Translations under genes and position numbers: made by a program
The notes under the pieces: model-generated
Databases searched by the model: none
The model's input: the letters and a program-made list of their open reading frames with translations, nothing else
What the model was told of the DNA's origin: nothing
From: Kalaharituber pfeilii
Taxonomy: Eukaryota; Ascomycota; Pezizomycetes; Pezizales; Pezizaceae
DNA length: 64,000 nucleotides
Assembly: GCA_015179045.1 (NCBI GenBank)
Contig: WHUZ01000037.1
Span: forward strand, 124,001-188,000
Direction: 5' to 3'
Shown here: positions 44,424 to 56,430 of the stretch, piece by piece
How the letters are laid out: every line of letters starts with the position of its first letter
Position numbering within the stretch: the stretch's first letter is position 1

Positions 44424-47400
44424 CGTATTATGGAACTACCGACCGATTAATCTCCAACCACAACTACACAAATCCAAAACTCACTTACCTACCTATGGAC
44501 AAACCCAATACAAATCCTACACTACAACAGAATCTTGAAGTGTCCTTATCTTAGAGTGGAGCGGAGCGAGAGCGTAGCGTAATGGGTTAGTGCCGAAGGC
44601 GAAGAGAAGCGGAGTAAGTGAAAAGACCCTCCAAAGGCCGTTCTTATAGCTAAGCTACCGTGCCAGACTCTCTAGCTTTTTTGCGGGAGTGTGCCAGACT
44701 AACCGGACCTTGGTACTCCTCCTACAACTTCCACATGCAATATCTCCGGCGTCAGGCATGCTAGCAACATGAGGTAAATTGCAGAATATACAGCAGGTGT
44801 GCCTGAATATTTGAAGAATATTTGATAGCCAAATTATATGTACACCTTTTTCAATTCAGAGATATGTAGAGAAAGTATAGCATTCAACTCTCCTCTTGTA
44901 TAATAAAGGATAATGTACACTAAATACTACACGACTGTCCTCAGCTATAGCTCTTCACACTTTCAAGTGACTAGAAGAAGGGTAACTTTACGTAACTTAA
45001 ATGGTGATAGGATAAGGTTGCTGTGGATTTCTGTAGCCTCAAAGCAGTCAATGAGATACCAGGAAGCGTCGAAAGTACCAAAACTGCCAATATCACTTGC
45101 AACAAGCAACTGCATATACTTAGACTCTTATGATTACGATGGTATGTAACGATCTCGTACTGTGGGAGGGATTGACTGAAAGTTCGGAGAGGGAATAAGA
45201 ACACACAATAGTAAAGAACTAGAGATAACCACGAGGCACAAAGACAAAGACCGGTTCACTGTATTGAAGAGGACTATGAAACACTGCAAGACGGACAGAA
45301 TAACCACCCAGTTATACTGTGATCACCCTCGACGATGATGATGATCATAGAAACAAGCCTCCTTCTCCCCCTTCTTATATCCCCATCATCCTCCGGTCCC
45401 CTTCCCCCTTGTGGTAATTGCCGCTCCTCAGTCCCTCAGGGCCCCCTTCCCTCTCAGGTAGTCTCATCCAGGCCGTCATAGTCCCTTGGGTAGTCTCATC
45501 TAGGCCTTCATAATCCCCCCTTCCATCTTGAGTCATCATCCACCGTTACCTTATCAGGTGCCAAGATTCCCACAGCACCCAGCCTAAAAGACGGTGTGCT
45601 GCCAAGAAATAATAGCAAAGACATTGTCTGCTGGTCTGAAACGTAACTCACCCGAAATTTTTGCCCAGCACCCGGTGACGTCGCTTAGTAGACCCAGATT
45701 GTTGCCATAGTAATGAGTCGGGTTGTTGAAGTACTACCTAGAACATATTAATCTATACAAGTATTTTAGTGTTCTTGTACCCAGACAATCTTATTCCGCC
45801 TTCTATTCCCGCAGGACTAACATCTGCACACTATACAGCACGGATATATCTGAAGCTTACAGAGGTAACGGAGAGAAATGGAGTCTTTATCTCTTAATAG
45901 TGTTAACTTAGAGTTTATTCTTAAACAAGCCTACAGCACTTACCATGCATGTACTAGCTAGCCTTCATCTACTACCAATTCTATCAAAGTGCCTGCAAAG
46001 GACTTAAATCTTGATTTTATAAAGTTTTCATTCGACATAGGTGCAGCCTCTAGAGACATATATACAAGCTCATACTTCATAATGAGTCGGCTTTAAGATT
46101 TCGAAGTTACAGCTATCTGCATACTAACACCTGGTGCCATAACCTGGCGAGCTCACAGTAACCAGCTAGCTTTAGACAGCTAATCAGTTGCTGGTTATAG
46201 CTTAGACTGGTTGCAGTTATAGCTTGTCTAGACCTGTCCCGCTGAACTGCAATATAGTTCACTGCCGCTGAACCATAACCTCCGAACTGTAACCATCGAA
46301 CGGCCACTACTGACGCCCCGAACCGCCACCACAAACTGTATGTAACCTCCAAATCGTAATCATTGAACTGCCGCCACTGAACTACTACTGCTATAATCTA
46401 CTATCACAGTATTCCTCCTTGGCAAGGTAGTTGCTAGATAGTTACATATTATAGAACTCACCCACTTTTAGAACACAATGCTATCAATACTACTGCTGTA
46501 GTACCAAGCTCAGTACGTTTGAATACCTACGCAGTATGCCTATCAGTAGGTGTTCGGTTTCTTAACCTCAAATACTCACCTCCAGGCGACTATATTAAAG
46601 ACAAAAGTGATGATATTACCAAATGCTTTTCTTTGGGCAATAAAAAGGAGGAATCCGGAAACAAAAAGACTTTCCACTACTTTCTGACCATGGCTATTTC
46701 TTCAGCATTATCATAGCTATGTCTACTTGCCAATCTCTCATCCTTAGAAACAGATCTTGGAAGAGTGATCTTCTTCGAATAGATTCTGCAAGATTATATT
46801 GTAAGGTACCCTCTTGGTCATATGGCGGAATCTCACCTGCTCAAAGAGCTATATGGTCATATTTTGTACCCCTTCGCCCCAGTATCATGAGATCCACAAG
46901 CTCATAGACATCCTCTAACCATTCTGAATTAGTCCTGTATTCTCCTGGTCACTTTCTACTTGTGTTCTGCACTCATCCTCGTGTATATTCAGCAGCCTGT
47001 ACTCCCTGTCGGGTGAAGTTTTTGTTTGCAGTAAACACCTACCGGATGTGTTGGGTACATACAAAGTTAGCGCATTTTAGCACCCGACGTCGCCCGACAA
47101 CCAAAAGGGCAGGGCTTGGTATGAGACTAGGGCGTCGCCTGACAAGCAAAGAGGGTTGCGCAACAGCGTCGCAAGCACGTCGGGTAAAATAAAGCCCCAT
47201 TTTCGGTGAGTTATCATACGTTCCAGACAAGCCATGCCGAGTCAAAAAGACACTTGACTAGCGATGCTCGCTAGTTCTCTGCGTAGCTCATATATGCAAG
47301 TAGCACTCATTTTCGCGACTGCGACACCTTTGCTGTCGCATACGCACGTCGTATATGCGCATATTGTGTATGCAGTTTTTCAACCGCCCCACTCACGGTT

Positions 47401-48186
47401 GCGGGCGACCCCATAACAGGTGCCCTGGTATTAAGATAGTATTAGTAGCAATTGATATAAATATGTGCTTGCTGATAGAATATAGCAATAAGGAATTGGT
47501 TTATCGTACACCCCTGGTTACGAGACACACTACTCTGGTATATATGTGCTATGCACAACACTATTAATTATATCGAGAGTATGGAAATGCTGTGGTATAT
47601 TGATTGCAGTGGCGTATATTATGTGCACAGCAGGACATATTGGTAGTTTTGGCACTTCTAATACTTTTAAGTATTTCATTGACTGCTCTAAGGCTATAGA
47701 AATCTATAGCAACCTTATCCTATTACCATTTAAGTTAGTCACCCTTCTTCTATAGTCACTTGAGAGAGCAAAGAGCTATAGTCAATGTTGAGGATAGTCA
47801 TTTAGTATTAGTATATGCTATTCTTTGCTATGCAAGGGGGAGTAGAATGCTATACTTTTCTCTGCATATCATTGAATTGAGCAAGGTATATATATAGTGT
47901 GGCCATCAAATATCCTCAAAATATTCATGCATGCCTGCTGATGTTGGTAGCATCCCTGACGCCAGAGATATTGCATGTGGAAGCTGTAGGAGGAGGAGTG
48001 TCAAGAGATTGGTCGCTAATTGGTGCTCGATCAATGTAATAGGTAAGCGATCGCACACACATACAAAATGATTAGATGTAGTCTGGTTGCACCGACCCTC
48101 CGACCAGACTAGATTAGATGAGAATGAAAAGGTATCCATATTAGGAAGCCAAGAACGTTCCGGTCATGTCAGGCGGGGGGGCAGGG
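44424..48186. other. AT-rich, gene-poor region
   Basis: About 3.8 kb with only short frames. A C-rich tract lies at about 45360-45530. About 46200-46400 contains repeated CGAACTG/CCGCCAC-like words and looks like decayed transposon. A GC island at about 47080-47186 is bounded by ACCCGACGT and ACGTCGGGT. I recognise no gene. A diffuse LTR-like feature near 45140 was considered and not accepted. Confidence 0.45.
47080..47186. repeat. GC-rich mini-element with inverted ends and internal direct repeat
   Basis: The ends ACCCGACGT and ACGTCGGGT are perfect inverted repeats. Inside, GTCGCCCGACAACCAAAAGG and GTCGCCTGACAAGCAAAGAG form a direct repeat about 44 bp apart. The surrounding kilobases are AT-rich. 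The centre contains TATGAGACTAGGG, a motif recurring elsewhere in the window. Confidence 0.45.
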
Positions 48187-48600
48187 GGAAGGCCCCGACT
48201 GACTGCCAAAGATGCACTTCCGCTATGAAGCAGCCCTGCCACTCATGTAAGTACTTACATTGCAGCACTTCCCGTTTTATCTCATACATGATCCGAGTCG
48301 GTCTTTGGTTCACACTTCAAACTCACAGCTATCATTTGGCAGGCCCCTTCTGTGCATAAACTGTTCCTCAGCCAGTAAAAGATACTCAACCCTATAAGAG
48401 AATTCCGGGTCAATGCTTATGAAGGTTCCTTTGGTGGCCTTGTGCTTGTCGGTCGAGGGAGAGTAGTCTCCTATTTACATACCTTGACGTGCGGTGCGGT
48501 CGTAGAGCTATATGCAGTTTCCGGGTGGGCATGGAAAAGCAGGATAAAAAAAAAAAGCGGAGCTCCTATTTGTAAACCTTACGAAGAAAAGAGTAATTGC
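48187..48600. repeat. Duplicated 0.45-kb block, copy 2 (pair at 42720-43190)
   Basis: Same order and orientation as copy 1, with a shorter 5' part and an insertion of about 20 bp near 48450. The minus-strand frame has a stop absent from copy 1, so this copy is probably decayed. Matching ends at the poly(A)-containing GGATAAAAAAAA segment and the following 40 bp. Confidence 0.65.
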
Positions 48601-49811
48601 AGAGCTAGATCGCAGATATATCGATACTTGACATAGCTACCTAAGTTACTCGATACAGTTCGCTCTCTCTCCCCCGCTTGCACCTCCCGCTCTATCATAC
48701 AATTTCCGCCTTCTTTATAATTACGAAGAAGTTATTCAGAGTTGACTTGGACGGTATTTTTCCCCAACAGCGACAGCTCAACACGTTGGAACCCTGTAAT
48801 TAGCATATATAGATCCATAGGACTTCTGTGGGCTAATTAGCGGTATCAATCTCATTCGTGCCAAAACGTAACTTGAGCGGGAAGGCAGAAATCGTTGAAA
48901 GAATGCCTCTGATATATAATCAGGGTTGCCTGAATGATTTCTTTGAACAAAATTCTGTACAAACCTACCTATTATAGTACTTCTCAAAACGTCTCCCGAG
49001 AGCTCGAGATCACCGCCCCGTAACCAAATATGTTTCCGCAACTAACTAAATAGACCACACACTCAAAAAAAGGTTTGAGAAACAAGTTACCCTTGGTATG
49101 ATAGGTCAAGTTACCTAGGTACGGTTAATAGCGGGTAAATGTTGCCTTTGTCAGCAACCACCACATGCCATCTAGCCAGAATATCCATATACAACAATCA
49201 AAAACTCAGTTCCTTGGTATATCAAAAATAATCAGTTCAGTCCTGCAGTATGATACCATACTAGTAGCTAGATCTCTCCATCCTAATCCTAATCAATAAT
49301 CCCACTACCCATTACTACAAAGTAAACGGGTCTGTACATAGACAATCACCAATAGCAAAAAAAAAAAAAAAAAAAGACAGTAACAATTTCCAGCCAACTG
49401 TTCAGTCAAAACATCGACAATAGAAGTTAAGCATATGCATTAACTTTGGAAATCGTAAAAGATTTCAGCAAAAACACACACACACACACGCACACACACA
49501 ATAAAAAAACGGGCAATCCTCAAACGCAGCGCATATCGCAAAAAAAGGATACAAATACACAACTACACAAGTACACATTAAGAAAAACAAAGATATCGAA
49601 TCCAGAAAGAAACAAAAGAAAAAAATAAGTGTGTGCATAAAAAAGGATACAGATTAAGTACTAAGCCGATCCTATTCCTCAATATCCCTTCCTATTCCAT
49701 TCATTTCATCCGTACTCCACCCAATTATTACCTAAATCCCGTATCCAATACCCACAAATACATCCCTACCATTCCATGATCCCATGCATTACATTACCAC
49801 CATCACGACCC
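48601..49811. other. Gene-less 3' side of the SUR2-like gene
   Basis: Contains poly(A) at 49358-49375 and (CA)n at about 49476-49500. The part next to 49812 is probably the 3' untranslated region of the hydroxylase gene. No gene recognised. Confidence 0.5.
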
Positions 49812-51416
49812 TCACCTCGCTGTCGCCGCCCTCCTATTCCTCAATTCCCTTTCCACTCTCCTCCCACTCGCATTCGCAGCCCCATCCCCTAAACTCACCT
49901 CCCCACTCCCATCACTACTATTATCATCCCATCCGCTATCTTCCTCCGCCGCCAAACACACTCCGACCCCCCTCAGTGCCTTCGCCCCGCCCCCACCGCC
50001 CAATAACACCATCCTCTCCATCTCTATCTTCTCCACTGCGCCATTCATCACTACCGTCTTCCCGTTCGCTGCCACTGCACCGTTCTCTTTTGCAGGTGTA
50101 ACAGTAGTAGTTGTTGCAGTCACAGAAGATGTGGGTGAAGCAGCAGTAGCAGCAGCTTTCTCCTGCTCTACCATCCTCTCGACAGCCTCGCGGCCCTTTC
50201 GGTAACGCTCAGATGTCGCCTTGGCACTGTCATTCCATTGCGTGTCGAGCCATCTATCCCAGCAGATGAAGAACGGTTGCGAAAAGTTTGTCTGTAACAT
50301 CCCGAGCCCCACCCAGTTAGCCACCCCATCACCCGTACCATTTATGTAGCGGGGAAATCTCACCTTGATCCCCCAACTCTGATGATGCACATCATGGTAC
50401 TCTGCATTATTCCAAAACATCCACTGCAGCGGGTCCCATGGCAACTTGTACCCGCAATGATCATCGACGGTCTTGAGCGTGCTAAAGACAAAGAACAACA
50501 ATGCTCCCTGCTGGCCCATCCCGGAAATCTTGAAAGCCATGCCGGCGCCAATCGTGTCCATCAAGAAGCCTTCCAGCGGATGGTTGTAGAGTGCGCCGAA
50601 GGCGTACGGGCAGTAGAGACGATGGTGGTGCGAGTGGATTGCTCCTGAGTCTCGGCGTTAGCAAAAATATATTCGAGCAATTGATAAGAAAGAAGGGTAG
50701 GGAGGAGCCGTACTGTACAACTCAGGTACGGTATGCATCAGCCGATGCAAAAAATATTGCCATGTATCGAGTATGAATAAAGCAAGCCAAAACCTCATCG
50801 CCGGGATAATGTACGAATACAACCCCGCTGCTACCGCCATCCTCCAATCCACCATCTCAGTTGCCGTTGCCACAGTCGCATCTACGCCGCCCATTCCCGC
50901 CATCACCCCTTCAGCCCCCTTCACCAATGCACTCACACCTGCAATCCCCCTCCCAATCTTCTCTTCCAACCCCACCCCATCAATCCCCAACAACATCAGC
51001 CCCCTCAGCATCCATCCTTCTACCCTCACCACATTCAAATACACCCTATACTGTTCCCACTCCTCGAACCCCGTCAACTCCACCCCATCCCAGTAGCTCA
51101 ACATGTAGGCAAAAATCATTTGTAAAACCTGCTGAATAAAGACCCACCATGCAACCTCCTTCTTGCCGACCCTGTTGCGCTGGAGCACCTCCTCTGGCGT
51201 ATGTAGCCTGTACCGCGAGAAAAGGTCAAAGTAGTCAAAGATCTCAAAGGTTATCGATAGGGCCCAGTACGCGATCACAGGGCCTATTATCGTCAACACC
51301 CAGTCGGGGAGGAGCGGATGAGAGAGTAGCGGTGGCAGCGGTGTCAGGACGGGGTCGTCTGGCGGCGGGGGTAGTAGAGGAAGCTGATGTAGGGAGCTCG
51401 TGATGGTGAACACCAT
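49812..51416 (-). CDS. SUR2: SUR2-like sphinganine C4-hydroxylase (fatty acid hydroxylase superfamily)
   Basis: ER-membrane di-iron enzyme that hydroxylates sphinganine to phytosphingosine. Minus-strand exons: 50714-51416, 50364-50644 and 49812-50291, 487 residues. Introns are 50645-50713 (69 bp) and 50292-50363 (72 bp), both GT-AG. Three histidine boxes are present: HRLMH (224-228), HSHHHRLY (238-245) and HDVHH (318-322). The text PYAFGALYNHPLEGF, TLKTVDDHCGY and YHDVHHQSWGIK is diagnostic of SUR2. Two deviations: residues about 145-190 form an extra Gly/Val-rich loop before the first box, and the C-terminal 140 residues are a Ser/Thr/Ala-rich tail with no known domain. The 72-bp intron has no in-frame stop, so retention would add 24 residues. 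Confidence 0.9.
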
Positions 51417-54400
51417 GTTTGCTAGGAGCTGTCGGGACTGAGCCCAGAGCTTGGGATAGTGGTGGTGATGGCAGCGGCTGCTGTGGTGACAATCACGAAT
51501 ACGCTGGCGTCAATGGATGTGGGCGATCGATGAGCCTGACCGAGCTTGCGGGTATCTGCTCAGAGTCCGTCTATCTCCGGAGTATTTGTGTGCGAGGGCT
51601 GAGGGGAAAGCGTCCTGCAGCTGCCGTGTCGGTGCGATGGAGGTCTGATCGTGCGCACCAGGGAGGAATGTGCCAAGACACGCGGGAGAAAGAGGGACAG
51701 TTTGCGAGCCGAGGAGCTGCCCGTCGCGGAGGGTGGAGGGGGAGGGGGACGGGGAGGGGGGCTGATCCGGCGCTGCACAGCACAGGACCGGCGGCCGACC
51801 GCAGGACGGCGTGCTGAGAAGGACGGGCGAAGGCAACGGGTCGTGTGCAGCGAGGAAGTGAGTGAACGCAGCGAGCGGCGAGCGGCGAGCGGTGAGCGTG
51901 TCACGCTGGAGTGCGTGCGGAAAGCGTTGGCGTTGCGTCGGGAGCAGCACGCAGCGCACACGTCCAGGGATGCGAGGAAGCAGCGATGCAGAAGAAGCTG
52001 TCGTAGAAGGTCTCTCGCTAACAGTGTCGCAGTGATCAGGGAGAAACTTGCAGAAAGGGCTGAACAATGTTCTCAGGGGGCAGCAAATGCAGCAGCCACC
52101 AGGGGTGCGCGATGGCCTGGCCTAGATTAAGTAACCTGCAAGTATCACAGGAATCACTCTCTTAGCACATGCTGCGGCCGCGAAAATTCAGCAAGTAAGC
52201 ACGCCGACAGAAGTTATCCGCGCAACCGTCGAGCGACATGAATCAGTGGGCGCTTTCGGACCGCGCGGGCTGACTTGGTTCCGTGACACAAGCGCAACGC
52301 GAGATATTCGCTCCGCGAACTTCTTTCTACGGCGGCGAAACGAGAGTCTGAAAGCTGCAAACCCGCTCGGGCGTCCGGAGTCTCGGCGTGAGCAGAGAAA
52401 GCTCTAGCATGAGCATGAGTCGAAGGAGGAGATCACAGTGGCAAGCTCGCCAACCCACACCACGCTCCAGCCGGTCCACGCCTGTTCGGTAGCACGGAAG
52501 GGATCGTGTCCCCGGCTGTGACGCTTGGTCTTGTCTGGACCTCACGAGATTCTCTGGCACACTTCTTCATTCCAAGTTAGAGTTTCTATACCTATCTAAC
52601 CGTCTCCAGCAAAGCAACAAACAGGAAGCAATTGGAACGAGACTAGAAGCCAAAACCTACCGGGCGTAAGATTACATAGTTTACTTGTGCCTTTCCGTGC
52701 TGTGCCTCGAAGGCGCGCGCGCAGAACAAAAGGGGTAAGGGCCCCAGCAGATGCGGCCTAGTCCGGAGCAGACGTGCTTCGTTCGGCGCAATTCACCATA
52801 CCGGGGAAGGACGGTTACCTAGGATGCTGCTGCTCCACACTTGATGAGCGCACGATGAGTCGTGCGATGTGGAGCCATCGCCATCTCGTCCAGCACTGAT
52901 ATATCGCGTGGCGGCGCCCGTCATGCGACGCTGACTTCAATCCCATCACCGTCCTGGTTACTGTCCCCTGTATGCAGGAACCGAGACCGAGAGCGAGCTA
53001 ATCAAGACCGGAGCGAGCTCACTTCACGAATTAATTCCAGTGTTGGAATCAAAGCTTATTTCACAAATGGGCTACAGGTAAGCCTTGCTATACCGGAGGT
53101 CCAGTCTCAACCGAGACCAAGATTGAAGCAAGTACCCCAGTCTAAAACGATATAGTGGGCGCTAGCGGGTGGAAATCGAAAATTTCCTGAAATGGCGAAT
53201 TTTCATATGGCGAGCTGGTTATGAGGACTATATGACGAGAGAGTCTGGGCACGAGAACATATGACGAGGTCTTAAGCTCAACTCTTGCGGTATTGTAGGA
53301 CGTTGAATTGATTGCCACAAACACCATGAATATCAGAATCTCTCTCATTTTCTCTCTACATGCCAGCAAAAAAGATATACCTATGCAAATTAGATTTGTG
53401 AGTGATTAACGTTTACGTACATGGTCACGCATGAATTCCTATAGCAGAATTCTCTTAGCCGTAGGCCATTAGTCTTTGTGCAAGATTTATTCTGTATTCG
53501 GTTTACCATGTTCTCGTGCCTAGACTATTATTTTCGGCCTACGCGGCCGTAACCACTGGTTTTCCGGTATAGCCAGTCATTCCTAATAATTGGCTGGAGT
53601 CTGCGTAATAGACAGAACTCCGCTAGAACGTGTTCCTGTACAGCAAGGTTTGCCTGTACTTCTTTGACATGTGTTAATCGTTCCACATGTTGCATGCTTC
53701 TTAAACTTTCTTTTTTAGGGGGGTTATTTGAAATGAGTATGCAGGCACCACGTTCTTTGTATACGTACCTGCACATTCCCATCGATCAATCAAACTATGA
53801 GTTTAAGTATAGCTTATATTCCAGAAGTTTGGGTATTCTGTTGCTTACGTTGCCCCGACCAGGACTACGTTATCACCCGCCATCGTGGTTTCACAGGAGC
53901 AGGCTAGGTTTCACAGACAAACGGGTACTGGCATGAGATTACTTGCCTCCGTCTTCAGGTCTCAATTGTTATTGCAACGTCTAAAGTGTCACAGCCAACA
54001 ATCCAATGTCAGACTTGTATACGTACTCCTTACATATATCCCAGTAAATCCTATATACACACCTATGTACACGCAAACCCCTACAGCCATGGGGGTCACA
54101 AACTTTGCTCAATTGCACGAATGCCTGCGTATACGTTACACATGAGGGTATTCGATCCAAGTAGGGTGACAATTGCAATGTAGAAATGTGTACGTAGCAA
54201 GTGCACGCATGAACGTTACTTTAACAACCCCGGACCCAGTGACACGCTCACTGACATACGTAATGGTATATCCGGACAATATACAGCCCTCGGGTCATTC
54301 TCGAACCCTTTTTGGCATTCATAATCAATCTGTAGCGGGGTTGAGCAAAGTTGATAGTCAATTGACAGACGAGCTGCAAACTATTAGCCTCATGCCACCC

Positions 54401-55465
54401 AGAACATATGCATACTTCGTCAAATTAGTACCCTAATGGGAGATGAGTCCACTAGTGCCAGTAGTAACTTCATAGAAACGCCAGTATTCAAGAGCTGGAG
54501 CTGAATCGCAAAAACAAATCTCTGATTTCAGCACTGGCGTCCCTCAATTGGGGTAAAACAAAGCAAGCACACCATCGGTGGCCATTGGCTGTGAATGTAG
54601 AATCTCGTATACCCGTGACTAGAAATTGAAACTACTACTTGTGAAGTTACCCTCAATTCTGCCCTGAAAATTGACAAAACTCGAGCGGCAGATATCAGAT
54701 GTGAACATACAAAATGATTAGGAAGAATACCTTAAGTTTAGGTTACTAAAATAAGGGCGCATGTAAATACAAAGTCCGATCATATCGATGTAAACGAACG
54801 GAATATTGAGTGTTTCCCCCCACTGCCTGGCCACATCTAAGTTAATTGAAGAGTACACTAGAAAGTACTATCTATCCTGATCGTTATCACTAGAAAGGGA
54901 TTTGCAGTATTTTCATCTGGAACCGACTGTTCGCTACCAAGGCAACGTGATCGAGCTCGAAACCACTTGCTACTGTCTGCGTAACTTAGTACTAAGAGGG
55001 TGGAGAACTAGAGCTAAGTACAGGTTGTCCCTCTCCTTTTATCCCTCCTCCAACTGTCCACCTTTCCTCGATAGTCTCCACAGCTTTCATCACGTGGCAT
55101 TCTGCCAAGAACCCAGCTATCATTGCTACCCACACTACGTACTTGCTGAGACTATGATATATTGCTCACCCTCGGTTAAATAGTTAGTCTGGCTGGCACC
55201 CATTCGGTATCGCCGCACCAGTAGTCAACCCTCTATACCATGCGCCACCGCCACTAACCTCCACCAATTCGCCGACCAACCAACTGTGGCAAGGAGGGGT
55301 AGCGAAGAAAAAGGCCACTTTTACTTCATCAACCCCACTTTCCCCCTCCCACCACGAAGCTGTTTGGTCCGTCCTGTCTCTCGACTTCAACTCTCCATCC
55401 TATCCTCCTTTATACCAAGTGCCCCCCATTCATTCACCTCTTGAACATATAAACGACAGGTCAGG
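51417..55465. other. Intergenic region, no gene recognised
   Basis: 51417-52130 is GC-rich with long overlapping frames on both strands that mirror each other, an effect of base composition next to the SUR2-like promoter. The rest, about 52130-55465, has short frames and no motifs. The motif GAGAGTCTGGGCACGAG occurs at about 53230. The last part is the TCTP promoter side. Confidence 0.5.
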
Positions 55466-56430
55466 ATGATTATCTACAAGGTATGTCCATGCCGTTTGAA
55501 TGCCGGAATGTGGGCGGTGCCCATGTCAATTAGTGAGATACTGGAGATATTGGATTGGGAGAGCCTCCTTCCTCTCCTGTACTACATCAGCTCAGTTCAC
55601 ACGCCTGCCTCCGCTGCAGCTTTTCACTCCTTTCTACAATGTTTTACCATCCTCAAGCATGGACTGATATCCTTTCTTTCTTCATCAGGACATTCTTTCT
55701 GATGATGAGATGTTCTCCGATGCATTCAACCCGAAACTGGTCGATGATATGTTCTACGAAGTTGACTGCCAAAATATCGCCATTAGCAAGGGCTTCGATG
55801 TTAACATTGGTGCCAACCCCTCCGCGGAACAGGCTGAGGAGACTTCCGACAACGGTTCTACAACCATGAATAATGTTATACATTGTTTCAATCTCGTGCA
55901 AACAAACATCTTCAACCAACCAACAGAAAAGGAACCACTCAAAAAAGACGAGAGAGCCTATAGAAGATTTCTCACCGGTATGTATTCCTTTACTATACTT
56001 ATATATAGTCTCGCTATAGGCACTGTGCCCTCCATTCGTTTTATTTTTACTTTTTTCTGGCTTCATAGAGATCGATCACTAATTCCTCGAGCGTATAGCT
56101 TATTTGAAAAGAACCGTTGCGGAGTTCCGAAAGGCAAATCCCACCAAAAGTAATGAAGAATTACACAAATTGTTAATGAACTCCCGCGAGGAAATGGTTG
56201 CCAAGTGCAATGATTGTCTATTATTCACTGGCGCGAGCATGAATCTCTATACGACAAACGAAAGCAATGAATCAATTGTTGGTTCCATGTAAGTCGAAAT
56301 TCATAATCTCTTCATTACATTGATGCTGACATCACTGCTGCAAAGGATTGCTCATCAAGGCTGGCGTGAAGACGGAAGAACCGAATACTTCATCTTCTGG
56401 AAACATGGTCTTAAGGAGGAGAAGGTGTAA
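55466..56430 (+). CDS. TMA19: Divergent translationally controlled tumour protein (TCTP/Tma19)
   Basis: Exons 55466-55480, 55689-55977, 56099-56288 and 56346-56430; introns of 208, 121 and 57 bp are GT-AG. The 192-residue product starts MIIYKDILSDDEMFSDAF and continues VDDMFYEVDCQNI, and ends WREDGRTEYFIFWKHGLKEEKV, all TCTP signatures. NIGANPSAE and MNNVIHCFNL lie between them. The tiny first exon ending at MIIYK is the conserved position in fungal TCTP genes. TCTP binds ribosomes and elongation factors and responds to stress. This copy is longer than the usual 168-172 residues, and many usually constant positions in the middle and helical hairpin are changed (for example LLMNSREEMVAKCNDCLLF). 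All splice sites and the frame are intact. It is probably a paralogue and not the housekeeping copy. Confidence 0.85.

Noticed and set aside
45140..45560. Possible solo LTR (TGTAACG start, pyrimidine-rich interior)
   Set aside because: No matching CA end, no target duplication and no second copy in the window.
51417..52130. Long frames upstream of the SUR2-like gene
   Set aside because: Same composition effect: Arg/Ala/Ser-rich on both strands and no family motif.
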